From assembly GCA_005800865.1 (NCBI GenBank), contig SYEI01000032.1, positions 1 to 20,407 of the forward strand: DNA of 20,407 bases. The letters are read 5' to 3'. Origin of the DNA: Bacteroidota bacterium. GTDB lineage: Bacteria; Bacteroidota; Bacteroidia; B-17B0; Aurantibacillaceae. The notes under the pieces are model-generated. The model saw only the letters and a program-made list of their open reading frames with translations, did no database searches and was not told where the DNA came from. The translations under genes were made by a program, and so were the position numbers. Below, piece after piece: positions 13,689 to 20,407 of the stretch (positions are counted from its first letter, which is position 1; each line of letters begins with the position of its first letter).

Positions 13689-14882
13689 TTGTCTCAGCGA
13701 GTTTATATTACTGGATTAGGAATGATTTCGGCTATTGGAAACAATGTGTCTGAATCTTTTTTGTCCTTATCTCAATCAAAAACTGGTATTGGAAAAATTA
13801 ACCATTTAACAACGCGTTACAAAGACGAGTTTTTAGCTGGTGAAATAAAATTATCTAATGCTGATTTAGTGGATTTGGTTAAAGACAATAATCCTGCATT
13901 AAATCGTAATTCATACATTGCTATGTTAGCTGCTAAAGAAGCGGTTATCAATTCAGGTATCGATACCAATGATGGGTTGCGCACAGGCGTTATTTCTTCT
14001 ACAACAGTAGCGGGAATGGGTAAAACCGAATTGTACTATAAAGAATTATTTGAAAAAGATGATCATTTAGACGTACTTGATACACACGATTGCGGAGATA
14101 GCACCGAACGCATTGCGGATTATTTAGGTAATGTAGATTATGTAACCACTATTTCAACAGCTTGTTCATCAGCAGCAAATGCGATTATGTTAGGTTGCCG
14201 AATGATTAAGCATGGACAGTTGGATAGAGTAGTAGTTGGTGGAGTAGATGCTTTATCAAAATTTACATTCAACGGGTTTAATACTTTAATGATTTTAGAT
14301 AGAGAATGGTGTAAGCCATTTGATGAAAACAGAAAAGGATTAAACTTAGGCGAAGCAGCCGCTTTTTTGGTGATTGAAGGAGAGAATGCCTTGAATTTAA
14401 GAAAAGGCAAAGCTCTAGCAGAAGTGGTTGGTTATGCCAATGCCAATGATGCTTATCACCAAACAGCATCTTCGCCCGAAGGTTACGGAGCAACATTAGC
14501 AATTACACAAGCATTAGCAATGAGTGGTTTAGCACAATCTCAAATAGATTATATCAACATGCACGGAACTGGTACTCCTAATAATGATTTATCGGAGAGC
14601 ATGGCTACTAAGGCTGTATTCGGAAATCAAGTTCCTAAATTTAGTTCTACTAAAGCATTTACAGGACACACATTAGCTGCCGCTGCAAGTATTGAAGCCG
14701 TTATATCGGTTTTATCATTACAAAATAGCATGATATTCCCGAACTTAAATTTCACTACGCCGATTGCCGAAATGAATTTAATTCCTGAAACTCAATTGGT
14801 AAATACTCCTTTAAATACAATCCTTTCAAACTCTTTTGGGTTTGGCGGAAACTGTTCATCTTTAATTTTTAAGAAAGCATAA
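13689..14882 (+). CDS. Beta-ketoacyl-ACP synthase KS2 (KS-alpha-like)
   Basis: The 397-residue product is a full-length FabF-type ketosynthase. It carries Cys159 in STACSSAANAIML, His292 in INMHGTGTPNND, His327 in AFTGHTLAAAAS, and a closing SFGFGGNCSSLIF loop. The N terminus RVYITGLGMISAIGNN is typical of FabF. It should be the catalytic (KS-alpha) subunit, pairing with the KS3 protein encoded four bases downstream. The start is TTG 13689, three bases after the ACP stop; no other start gives a sensible N terminus. The gene belongs to one operon with ACP and KS3, which favours an iterative type II polyketide or polyene role over housekeeping fatty-acid synthesis. Confidence 0.94.
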   Translation: MSQRVYITGLGMISAIGNNVSESFLSLSQSKTGIGKINHLTTRYKDEFLAGEIKLSNADLVDLVKDNNPALNRNSYIAMLAAKEAVINSGIDTNDGLRTGVISSTTVAGMGKTELYYKELFEKDDHLDVLDTHDCGDSTERIADYLGNVDYVTTISTACSSAANAIMLGCRMIKHGQLDRVVVGGVDALSKFTFNGFNTLMILDREWCKPFDENRKGLNLGEAAAFLVIEGENALNLRKGKALAEVVGYANANDAYHQTASSPEGYGATLAITQALAMSGLAQSQIDYINMHGTGTPNNDLSESMATKAVFGNQVPKFSSTKAFTGHTLAAAASIEAVISVLSLQNSMIFPNLNFTTPIAEMNLIPETQLVNTPLNTILSNSFGFGGNCSSLIFKKA

Positions 14883-14886
14883 TATT

Positions 14887-15948
14887 TTGACTAAGGCATA
14901 CATAAACGGAACTGGTTGCATTTCGCCACAAAACTCAATTGATAGTGAGTGGTTTTTTGACACCATTAATCCTGCTAAAGGCGATTATTTTGATGCCATC
15001 GAACCTTCTTATAAAGAATTTATTGCCCCAAATTTATTACGCCGAATGGGTCGTGCTATTAAAATGGGGGTTGCTGCTGGTAATATAGCTATTCAACAAG
15101 CGGACGCTAAAAAAGTAGATGCTATTATTACAGGAACAGGTTTAGGTTGTTTTGAAGATAGTGAGCGTTTTTTATTGGCACTATTAAATAACGAAGAACA
15201 ATTTTTAACACCAACGTCGTTTATACAATCAACGCATAACACGGTAGGCTCCCAAATAGCATTACTCATGAAATGTCATGATTATAATTTTACTTACGTG
15301 CATAGAGGTTTTTCTTTTGAAAGTACCATACAAGATGCGTTAATGTTATTTGAAGAAGGAAAAGAAACGATTTTGGTTGGTGGTATTGAAGAGCACACGC
15401 CAAATTTTGTTATCCTAAACAGAAGAGCACATAAATTTCAAGAAGTAACTTTAAACACGCCTATCTGGAAATCAACCACCCCGGGCGTTCAAATGAGTGA
15501 AGGAACGGCTTGCTTTATTTTGAATAAAACAAAGACGGACAAAAGTTTAGCCAGTGTGGATGGCATACAAACGTTATACAAACCAAAAACATCGGCTGAT
15601 ATTTTAAATAAGTTACACAGCTTTTTAAAATTACATAGTCTTACATTAGCGGATATAGATGTAACCTTAATGGGCTTTAGCGGCGATGTAAACTTTGATA
15701 GTAAACTACAAGAGTTATTACCTAGCATCGAAAAAGAATCTATTGCTGCATGTTATAAAAATGTGTGTGGCGAATATCACACAGCTTCAGCTTTTGCTAT
15801 GTGGACTGCTACAAAGATAATTGAAAAACAAAAATTGCCACAAGTATTGGCTATTTCAGATAAAACACCTTCTCAAATAAAACACGTTCTTATTATTAAT
15901 CAGTACTTAGGTATTAATTATTCGTTTACATTGTTATCACAATGCTAA
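14887..15948 (+). CDS. KS3, ketosynthase homologue lacking the catalytic Cys (chain-length-factor-like)
   Basis: The 353-residue product has a ketosynthase layout (AYINGTGCISP opening, GTGLGCFED, SFIQSTHNTVGSQIALL, ILVGGIEE) but a disabled active site. Where the nucleophile sits, the sequence is VHRGFSFEST (Gly141 in place of Cys). The first catalytic His region reads MGFSGDVNFD (263-271), without His. Only the last His survives, in CGEYHTASAFAMW (His298). Such proteins pair with an active ketosynthase as chain-length factor (KS-beta) in type II polyketide synthases. Placement four bases after KS2 fits this. The start is TTG 14887. Its last seven bases overlap the start of the deacetylase gene. 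Confidence 0.82.
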   Translation: MTKAYINGTGCISPQNSIDSEWFFDTINPAKGDYFDAIEPSYKEFIAPNLLRRMGRAIKMGVAAGNIAIQQADAKKVDAIITGTGLGCFEDSERFLLALLNNEEQFLTPTSFIQSTHNTVGSQIALLMKCHDYNFTYVHRGFSFESTIQDALMLFEEGKETILVGGIEEHTPNFVILNRRAHKFQEVTLNTPIWKSTTPGVQMSEGTACFILNKTKTDKSLASVDGIQTLYKPKTSADILNKLHSFLKLHSLTLADIDVTLMGFSGDVNFDSKLQELLPSIEKESIAACYKNVCGEYHTASAFAMWTATKIIEKQKLPQVLAISDKTPSQIKHVLIINQYLGINYSFTLLSQC

Positions 15949-16685
15949 AATTTTGGCCAACAACCATCACTTTTATTTTAGGCTTAATTGCCTTTTTTAT
16001 TTTCCAGCCTAGCCTTCATTTAAGTTATTGGTATTTGATTATTTGGATTAAGCTATTTGCCATCATCCAATTTTGTGGCGCATACTTTATTGGATTAAAT
16101 TTTCATTTAACCTCAATCAATCATTTAAATACATCTGATAAAAAAGTATTGTTGACTTTTGATGATGGTCCGCATGCCAATACAGTTAAGGTTTTGGAAG
16201 TTCTAAAAAAACATAATGTAACGGCATTGTTTTTTATTATTGGGAAAAACATACAAGGCAATGAATCTATCTTAAATCAAATTGTAGCTGAAGGACATCA
16301 AATTGGGAATCATAGCTATTCTCATCACAACTTCATTGATTTATGGTCTACAAAAAAAGTAACGGAAGATTTTGCGACTTGCCAAAAATTAATTGAACAC
16401 TATCAACCACAATCAAAGTTGTTTCGTCCACCTTACGGAGTGACTAATCCTAATATTGCCAAAGCTTTAAAACAACTAAACTTGCAATCTATAGGCTGGA
16501 ATGTGCGCAGTTACGATACTTCTATAAAAGATGTCGAAAAAATAAAACAACGCGTGTTATCTCAATTAAAACCAGGTGCGATTATACTACTACACGATCG
16601 TTTGGATTTTATGCCTGAATTATTGGAAGTTTTGATTCCAGCTATTAAAGAGAAGGGATATAGTTTTGCTGAAAAGGTAAACTAA
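15942..16685 (+). CDS. Membrane-anchored NodB-type polysaccharide deacetylase
   Basis: The 247-residue product begins with two membrane helices (about 8-24 and 32-51), then a NodB (carbohydrate esterase 4) domain at about 66-245. Conserved motifs are TFDDGP (72-77, catalytic base and metal Asp), NHSYSHHN (123-130, His124 and His128 as metal ligands), FRPPYGVTNPN (161-171) and IILLHDR (214-220, His218). It should remove acetyl groups from a glycan or amino-sugar at the outer face of the membrane. It overlaps KS3 by seven bases (ATGCTAA), so it is translationally coupled to the ketosynthase operon. NodB proteins occur in some Bacteroidota aryl-polyene-like clusters, from memory. Its stop overlaps that of the convergent SDR gene by four bases, with no terminator between. 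Confidence 0.88.
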   Translation: MLKFWPTTITFILGLIAFFIFQPSLHLSYWYLIIWIKLFAIIQFCGAYFIGLNFHLTSINHLNTSDKKVLLTFDDGPHANTVKVLEVLKKHNVTALFFIIGKNIQGNESILNQIVAEGHQIGNHSYSHHNFIDLWSTKKVTEDFATCQKLIEHYQPQSKLFRPPYGVTNPNIAKALKQLNLQSIGWNVRSYDTSIKDVEKIKQRVLSQLKPGAIILLHDRLDFMPELLEVLIPAIKEKGYSFAEKVN

Positions 16686-17479
16686 TAAGGACTCTGCTTT
16701 CTAATCAACTTTCCAAACAGCTTTGGAAAAAAACGTTTGATTTTTACAATTAATAATTCCTTTCCACCAATAAAAATTTCTTCTTTGTCATTCATTATCC
16801 CAGCGATAATTTGCTTGGCACATTCTTCAGCACTCATGGCATTTTCGTGACTAGGATCCATTTTGTTATGAGAATCGCCAGCTGCAGCAGCTGCATTTAA
16901 AGACACGTTTGTTTTTATTTTACCTGGGCACACCATCAATACGCTAATTCCTTTTTTCTCTGCCTCTAAACGCAAGCTTTCAAAGTAACCGTGTAAGGCA
17001 TGTTTAGCTGCTGAATATGAAGAACGTAAAAAGAATCCAAATTTTCCTGCAATACTACTCACTACAACAATTTTACCATTACCATATTTTAACATCACTG
17101 GTAATGCTGCTTTGGATAAGTTAACCGCGCTGAAATAATTAATTTCCATTAATTGTCTTTCGGTTTCTGCTGAGGTTTCTATAACGGATGAACGCTGGCT
17201 TTGTCCGCCGTTATTTATTAAAATATCTATTCGCCCAAACTTTGTAATAATTTGTTGCGCATACTCTTTTGCCTGGCTCGTATCTGATAAATCAAAAGGT
17301 ATAATTAAAGAATTGCTTGAGGTTAATCCTGCTGCTTTTGATACACGAAATAATTCACCTTCACGGCGAGCAGATAGAACAATTAGTGCATTTTTTTTCG
17401 CACACTCATATACTAAAGCTTCACCAATGCCTGATGAAGCGCCTGTTATCCAAATGACTTTATTGTTTAATTCACTCAT
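16682..17479 (-). CDS. Classical short-chain dehydrogenase/reductase (DHRS7-like)
   Basis: The 265-residue product carries the full set of classical SDR motifs: TGASSGIG (12-19) for cofactor binding, NNGG (89-92), the catalytic Ser in VVSSIAG (about 141) and SYSAAKHAL with Tyr155 and Lys159. The sequence LRLEAEKKGISVLMVCPGKIKTNVS resembles DHRS7-type reductases, which reduce carbonyls of lipids or small molecules with NADPH. The C terminus (IVKIKRFFPKLFGKLIRK) is basic and amphipathic and could touch the membrane. The start ATG overlaps the GT9 stop as TAATG. It is on the strand opposite the ketosynthase operon, so it is unlikely to be the missing ketoreductase, though that cannot be excluded. 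Confidence 0.92.
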   Translation of the reverse strand: MSELNNKVIWITGASSGIGEALVYECAKKNALIVLSARREGELFRVSKAAGLTSSNSLIIPFDLSDTSQAKEYAQQIITKFGRIDILINNGGQSQRSSVIETSAETERQLMEINYFSAVNLSKAALPVMLKYGNGKIVVVSSIAGKFGFFLRSSYSAAKHALHGYFESLRLEAEKKGISVLMVCPGKIKTNVSLNAAAAAGDSHNKMDPSHENAMSAEECAKQIIAGIMNDKEEIFIGGKELLIVKIKRFFPKLFGKLIRKQSPY

Positions 17480-18480
17480 TATTTATCAATTACGTTTATA
17501 ACGTCCATCGTTTTAATTTCTCTAATACAATGGCAATTCATCGTTTTACGACAATCACTGCAATCTTTATTTAATACTAAGTAATTAGCTTTTACGCCAA
17601 TTGGTTTCCATCGGCCTGGATGAATTGGACGCATGGGCGCAAACAAACCAATAGCTTTTTTGCCAAGTGCAGATGCAATATGCAAAGGCCCAGTACTAGC
17701 AGCTATCAATACATCACAATGATTAATAAAAGCAATAAATTGTTGTAAGGATAATTTGCCAGTTAAATTAATCACTTCGGGATGCTTGGCAATCAAATCC
17801 TTTACTAATTCTCCTTCTTGTTGTGTACCACTAATATAAATTTGATGTGTTGTTTTATCAAGTTGAGTAATGAGTTTCGAAAAATTATCTAAGCCCCATT
17901 CACGAGCACTGCCTTTTGATTTTGGATGAAGAATGACATTGATTTTTGTTTTATCAATTAAATCTAAATGTGTTTTTTCTAATGTTGGAACTTTTGTGAA
18001 GCCGTAATTCGTGGCTAATTCCTCTATGCTAAAGTCTTTGTCAATACCTAAGGGAGCTAATAGTTTAGTGTTTAACTGCGCTTCGTGTAAATCAGAATTT
18101 TTACGAGATAACTTAATTCTTACATTGCATGTAAACCAATGCCATAAACGATTGGTAGTACCAATGCGATGTTCAATGCCAGCTTTTTTTGCTAGTTGTG
18201 CAATTTCTTTTACAGGAAAAACATGAATGATATGAGTGGCGTTTAATTTCTTAAAGGCATCAATTTGTTCATTGGGATTGAGTTTTAAAATATCATCATA
18301 ACTTACAAATTCATTCACATGTTCTGATAATGCAATTACATCCTTAGTGTAATTTCTTCCTAAAAAAATAATGTTGCTTTGAGGCAAAAACTGTTTAATA
18401 ATGCCAGTCATAGGCAAGGTTAATACCACATCGCCAATACTATCGGTTCGGCTTATAATTATAACAGGATTATTTTGCAA
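17479..18480 (-). CDS. GT9 (heptosyltransferase-like) glycosyltransferase
   Basis: The 333-residue product is a GT-B fold GT9 enzyme, as used for heptose transfer in lipopolysaccharide core building at the cytosolic face of the inner membrane. Visible are IIISRTDSIGDVVLTLPMTGIIKQ at the N terminus, HPKSKGSAREW at the start of the second domain, and AASTGPLHIASALGKKAIGLFAP in the donor-binding region. Four cysteines (CSDCRKTMNCHC) near the C terminus are extra and may bind metal. The sugar donor cannot be told. The start is TTG 18480, overlapping the GT2 gene by 11 bases; the stop shares one base with the SDR start. The three genes form one operon. Confidence 0.9.
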   Translation of the reverse strand: MQNNPVIIISRTDSIGDVVLTLPMTGIIKQFLPQSNIIFLGRNYTKDVIALSEHVNEFVSYDDILKLNPNEQIDAFKKLNATHIIHVFPVKEIAQLAKKAGIEHRIGTTNRLWHWFTCNVRIKLSRKNSDLHEAQLNTKLLAPLGIDKDFSIEELATNYGFTKVPTLEKTHLDLIDKTKINVILHPKSKGSAREWGLDNFSKLITQLDKTTHQIYISGTQQEGELVKDLIAKHPEVINLTGKLSLQQFIAFINHCDVLIAASTGPLHIASALGKKAIGLFAPMRPIHPGRWKPIGVKANYLVLNKDCSDCRKTMNCHCIREIKTMDVINVIDK

Positions 18481-19240
18481 GCGCTTGTTGTTTGTAAATG
18501 TCTCTGATTTTTTTGTATTTCAAATAAGTTGCATAAGCCGATATTTTAGAAATTAAATAGCCCGCTTTTCCATCTAAAAACCCTAAATGCAATAAATAGT
18601 GATCAATAAATTTAGCAATGGGATTGGCAATTAATTTATAGAACGGTGCTTTTTTTCCTGCTTCCACAAAAGCTTTGGAGGCAATATTCGTAAAATATTC
18701 TACTTGCTTGTAATGATCTTCTTGTGTGTAGTAACTGTAATGTAAAATATCTCCTTTAAGATGTTTGGTATTTTTATCACCTTCTTTTAATTCGTATTTA
18801 TCATGAGGATTAATACCTGTCCAAGAACCTTTTCTGCTATCCCATAAACGCATTTTTGTGTCGGGATACCAGTTGCAATGTTTTACCCAATGCCCGCAAT
18901 AATTAGTTAAGCGGTTCATATAATAACCATCATGAGTCAAATTTTTCTTAACCTCTAAAATGGAATTTTTTAAGGTTTCATCTAATGCTTCATCAGCATC
19001 CAGAGACAGAATATGGTGATGCGAAGCATAAGTAATGGCTCTGTTTTTTTGCTGGATATGCCCATCAAACGCATGTTCGTAAAATTTAACGCCAAAAGAG
19101 GCACATATTTCCTTTGTACGGTCTTTACTAAAAGAATCGAGCACCACTATTTCATCGGCAATCTCTTTCACAGATTCCAAGCAACGAGCAATGTTTTTTT
19201 CCTCGTTAAAAGTGATAATAACTACAGATAATTGTGGCAT
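18470..19240 (-). CDS. GT2 glycosyltransferase of the WaaE/KdtX type
   Basis: The 256-residue product is a GT-A fold family 2 enzyme. It opens with LSVVIITFNEEKNIARCLESV, and has IVVLDSFSKDRT (31-42) and the metal-binding acidic motif LSLDADEAL (79-87). MRLWDSRKGSWTGINPHDKYEL and the late HYSYYTQEDHYKQ stretch are typical of the lipopolysaccharide core-type WaaE/KdtX group, which adds beta-glucose or similar to the inner core. A basic C terminus (KYKKIRDIYKQQALAK) may sit at the membrane. It is first in a minus-strand operon with GT9 and SDR; ATG 19240 starts it. It lies 32 bases from the divergent GT-C gene. Confidence 0.9.
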   Translation of the reverse strand: MPQLSVVIITFNEEKNIARCLESVKEIADEIVVLDSFSKDRTKEICASFGVKFYEHAFDGHIQQKNRAITYASHHHILSLDADEALDETLKNSILEVKKNLTHDGYYMNRLTNYCGHWVKHCNWYPDTKMRLWDSRKGSWTGINPHDKYELKEGDKNTKHLKGDILHYSYYTQEDHYKQVEYFTNIASKAFVEAGKKAPFYKLIANPIAKFIDHYLLHLGFLDGKAGYLISKISAYATYLKYKKIRDIYKQQALAK

Positions 19241-19259
19241 CGGTTAAAGGTAATAATTT

Positions 19260-19267
19260 TATATTTG
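19260..19267 (+). promoter_or_regulatory. -7 box just before the GT-C gene
   Basis: TATATTTG (19260-19267) fits TAnnTTTG exactly. The start codon follows at 19273, so transcription would begin at or next to the ATG, giving a leaderless transcript. No TTG lies at the expected -33 distance; the nearest one (19232-19234) is about 25 bases away. The box lies in the 32-base gap from the divergent GT2 gene. Confidence 0.45.
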
Positions 19268-19272
19268 TAAAC

Positions 19273-20407
19273 ATGAACCAAAAGGCATCAACTATAAACA
19301 ACAAAAGTCAAAAACTTTTTTTGGCAGTTTTGTTATTGCTAGTTCCAATTGTTTATTTTAAAATTTTTGGTATCAGTTTTTTTGGGTGGGACGATAAAGA
19401 TATTTTATTAAATAACGTAGACGTTCATCAGTTTAATATCAAGGCATTTTTTAGTCAACATTATGTGGGAAATTACGCTCCTGTTACTATGATTGCATTT
19501 GCCACGGATTGGCTTTTATTTCATGGAGATGCTGTATGGCAACATGCTACTAATATTTTAGGGCATACTTTAAATGTGTTTTTAGTGTACCGGTTAACGT
19601 TGTTGTTATTCTCTAATTTTCGTTACGCTATTTTGGTTGCCTTGATTTTTGCTATGCATCCCATGCAAGTAGAAACCATTGCTTGGGTTTCGGCAAAAAA
19701 CAATATTATTTATACCACATTTTATGTATTGGCAGCCATTGCATACATACACTATAGTAGGGAGGGAAAGTTGAAATTTGCGGTTATTTCTTTTGTACTA
19801 TTTGTTGTGGCTTGTTTGTCAAAACCATCGGCTATTGCTTTTCCTTTATGTTTGTTTGCTATTGATTATTTACTTCAAATTCCGGTTTCCAAAAAATCTA
19901 TATTGCAAAAAGTGCCATTTTTTGCTGTAGCCTTATTAATGGGTTTTATTACGCTCTATACACGTACAGAAGATAAGTTTATAACCTCAGACATCGATAT
20001 TCCAATTTATGAACGAATTGGTTACGCTGGCTATTGTATAGCTTTTTACTTCGTGAAATTTTTATTTCCTGTTAATTTATCTTTAGTGTATCCATACCCT
20101 GACAATAAAATAATTTGGATTGTGTTAGGGTATTTAGTTTGGTTTTTGGTTGCTATCCTTATCATTCGTTTATATAAGAAAAAGCAATTAGTCATTCTTG
20201 GAGCTATAGGTTTTATATTAGCTAATTTTTTATTGGTTATTCAATTAATTCCTTTTGGAGAAGTTATTACAGCCGATCGTTATATGTATTTGCCGTTAAT
20301 TGGTTTCGGGTTTTTACTAATTAGCATTTTTAAATTTTCTGATAAACATATTAATTTCATTGTTTTTGCAACTCTTATTTATTTTGGTTCTTTGAGTTTT
20401 ATGCGCA
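19273..20407 (+). CDS. GT-C family membrane glycosyltransferase, TMTC-like (partial, 3' end outside)
   Basis: The frame is open from ATG 19273 to the right edge (378 residues) without a stop. It has many membrane helices separated by short loops. Motifs recall the TMTC/O-mannosyltransferase-like branch of GT-C enzymes: FFGWDDKDIL (37-46) with the acidic pair after Trp, MHPMQVETIAWVSAKNN (128-144), LSKPSAIAFPLCLFAIDYL (182-200) and ADRYMYLP (334-341). These enzymes move sugars from lipid-linked donors to proteins or glycans outside the membrane; many bacterial members continue into TPR repeats, which would lie beyond the window. It is divergent from the GT2-GT9-SDR operon, so it may share its surface glycan role. 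Confidence 0.8.
   Translation, partial: MNQKASTINNKSQKLFLAVLLLLVPIVYFKIFGISFFGWDDKDILLNNVDVHQFNIKAFFSQHYVGNYAPVTMIAFATDWLLFHGDAVWQHATNILGHTLNVFLVYRLTLLLFSNFRYAILVALIFAMHPMQVETIAWVSAKNNIIYTTFYVLAAIAYIHYSREGKLKFAVISFVLFVVACLSKPSAIAFPLCLFAIDYLLQIPVSKKSILQKVPFFAVALLMGFITLYTRTEDKFITSDIDIPIYERIGYAGYCIAFYFVKFLFPVNLSLVYPYPDNKIIWIVLGYLVWFLVAILIIRLYKKKQLVILGAIGFILANFLLVIQLIPFGEVITADRYMYLPLIGFGFLLISIFKFSDKHINFIVFATLIYFGSLSFMR

Noticed and set aside
16682..17479. The SDR as the ketoreductase of the ketosynthase operon
   Set aside because: It is on the opposite strand, in an operon with glycosyltransferases, and resembles DHRS7-type rather than FabG-type reductases; kept only as a remote possibility.

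Overview
The window is AT-rich, densely coded chromosomal DNA of a Bacteroidota bacterium. The signs are: -7 boxes of the TAnnTTTG type in front of several genes; no strong Shine-Dalgarno sequences; frequent TTG or GTG starts; a cysteine-free L32; and gene families typical of the phylum (YceD/DUF177-rpmF, MORN-like proteins ending their leader in AFSQ, SpoIIE phosphatases with a membrane sensor). I cannot place it below phylum level.

Layout. 1-2844 (+): the 3' end of nuoM, complete nuoN (complex I membrane arm), then an unusual MtfA-like zinc peptidase with a C-terminal membrane hairpin and a possible PH-like domain. 2976-5476: a double-domain universal stress protein with a clear promoter, a convergent NAD(P)-binding reductase, an exported carboxypeptidase-regulatory-like protein and a MORN-repeat protein. 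5528-8789 (-): a lipoprotein, a membrane SpoIIE/PP2C phosphatase, class I fructose-1,6-bisphosphatase and an unrecognised 90-residue protein. 8857-10316 (+): an exported DUF6973-like protein, then DUF177 and rpmF as one operon with its own promoter and terminator. 10379-11170 (-): a SAM-dependent methyltransferase.

11286-16685 (+) is the most interesting region: a tightly packed, translationally overlapping set made of a cysteine-rich CWC protein, a ketosynthase (KS1), a short KS-like protein, an acyl carrier protein, a second catalytic ketosynthase (KS2), a ketosynthase homologue without the catalytic Cys and first His (KS3, chain-length-factor-like), and a membrane-anchored NodB polysaccharide deacetylase. 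It resembles the core of the type II polyketide / aryl-polyene / flexirubin systems of Bacteroidota, but has no ketoreductase, dehydratase, adenylation enzyme or exporter here. The operon also carries two repeat-like insertions: a 27-bp element read in frame inside KS1 (encoding FDSAQDDR), and a 135-bp palindromic, MITE-like element between KS1 and the short KS-like gene.

16682-19240 (-): a classical SDR, a GT9 heptosyltransferase-like protein and a GT2 glycosyltransferase overlap end to end and probably serve lipopolysaccharide or surface glycan assembly. Divergent from them at 19273 begins a GT-C/TMTC-like membrane glycosyltransferase that runs off the window. Gene-free stretches are all short (under about 160 bases); the notable contents are three intrinsic terminators, several promoters and the palindromic element.
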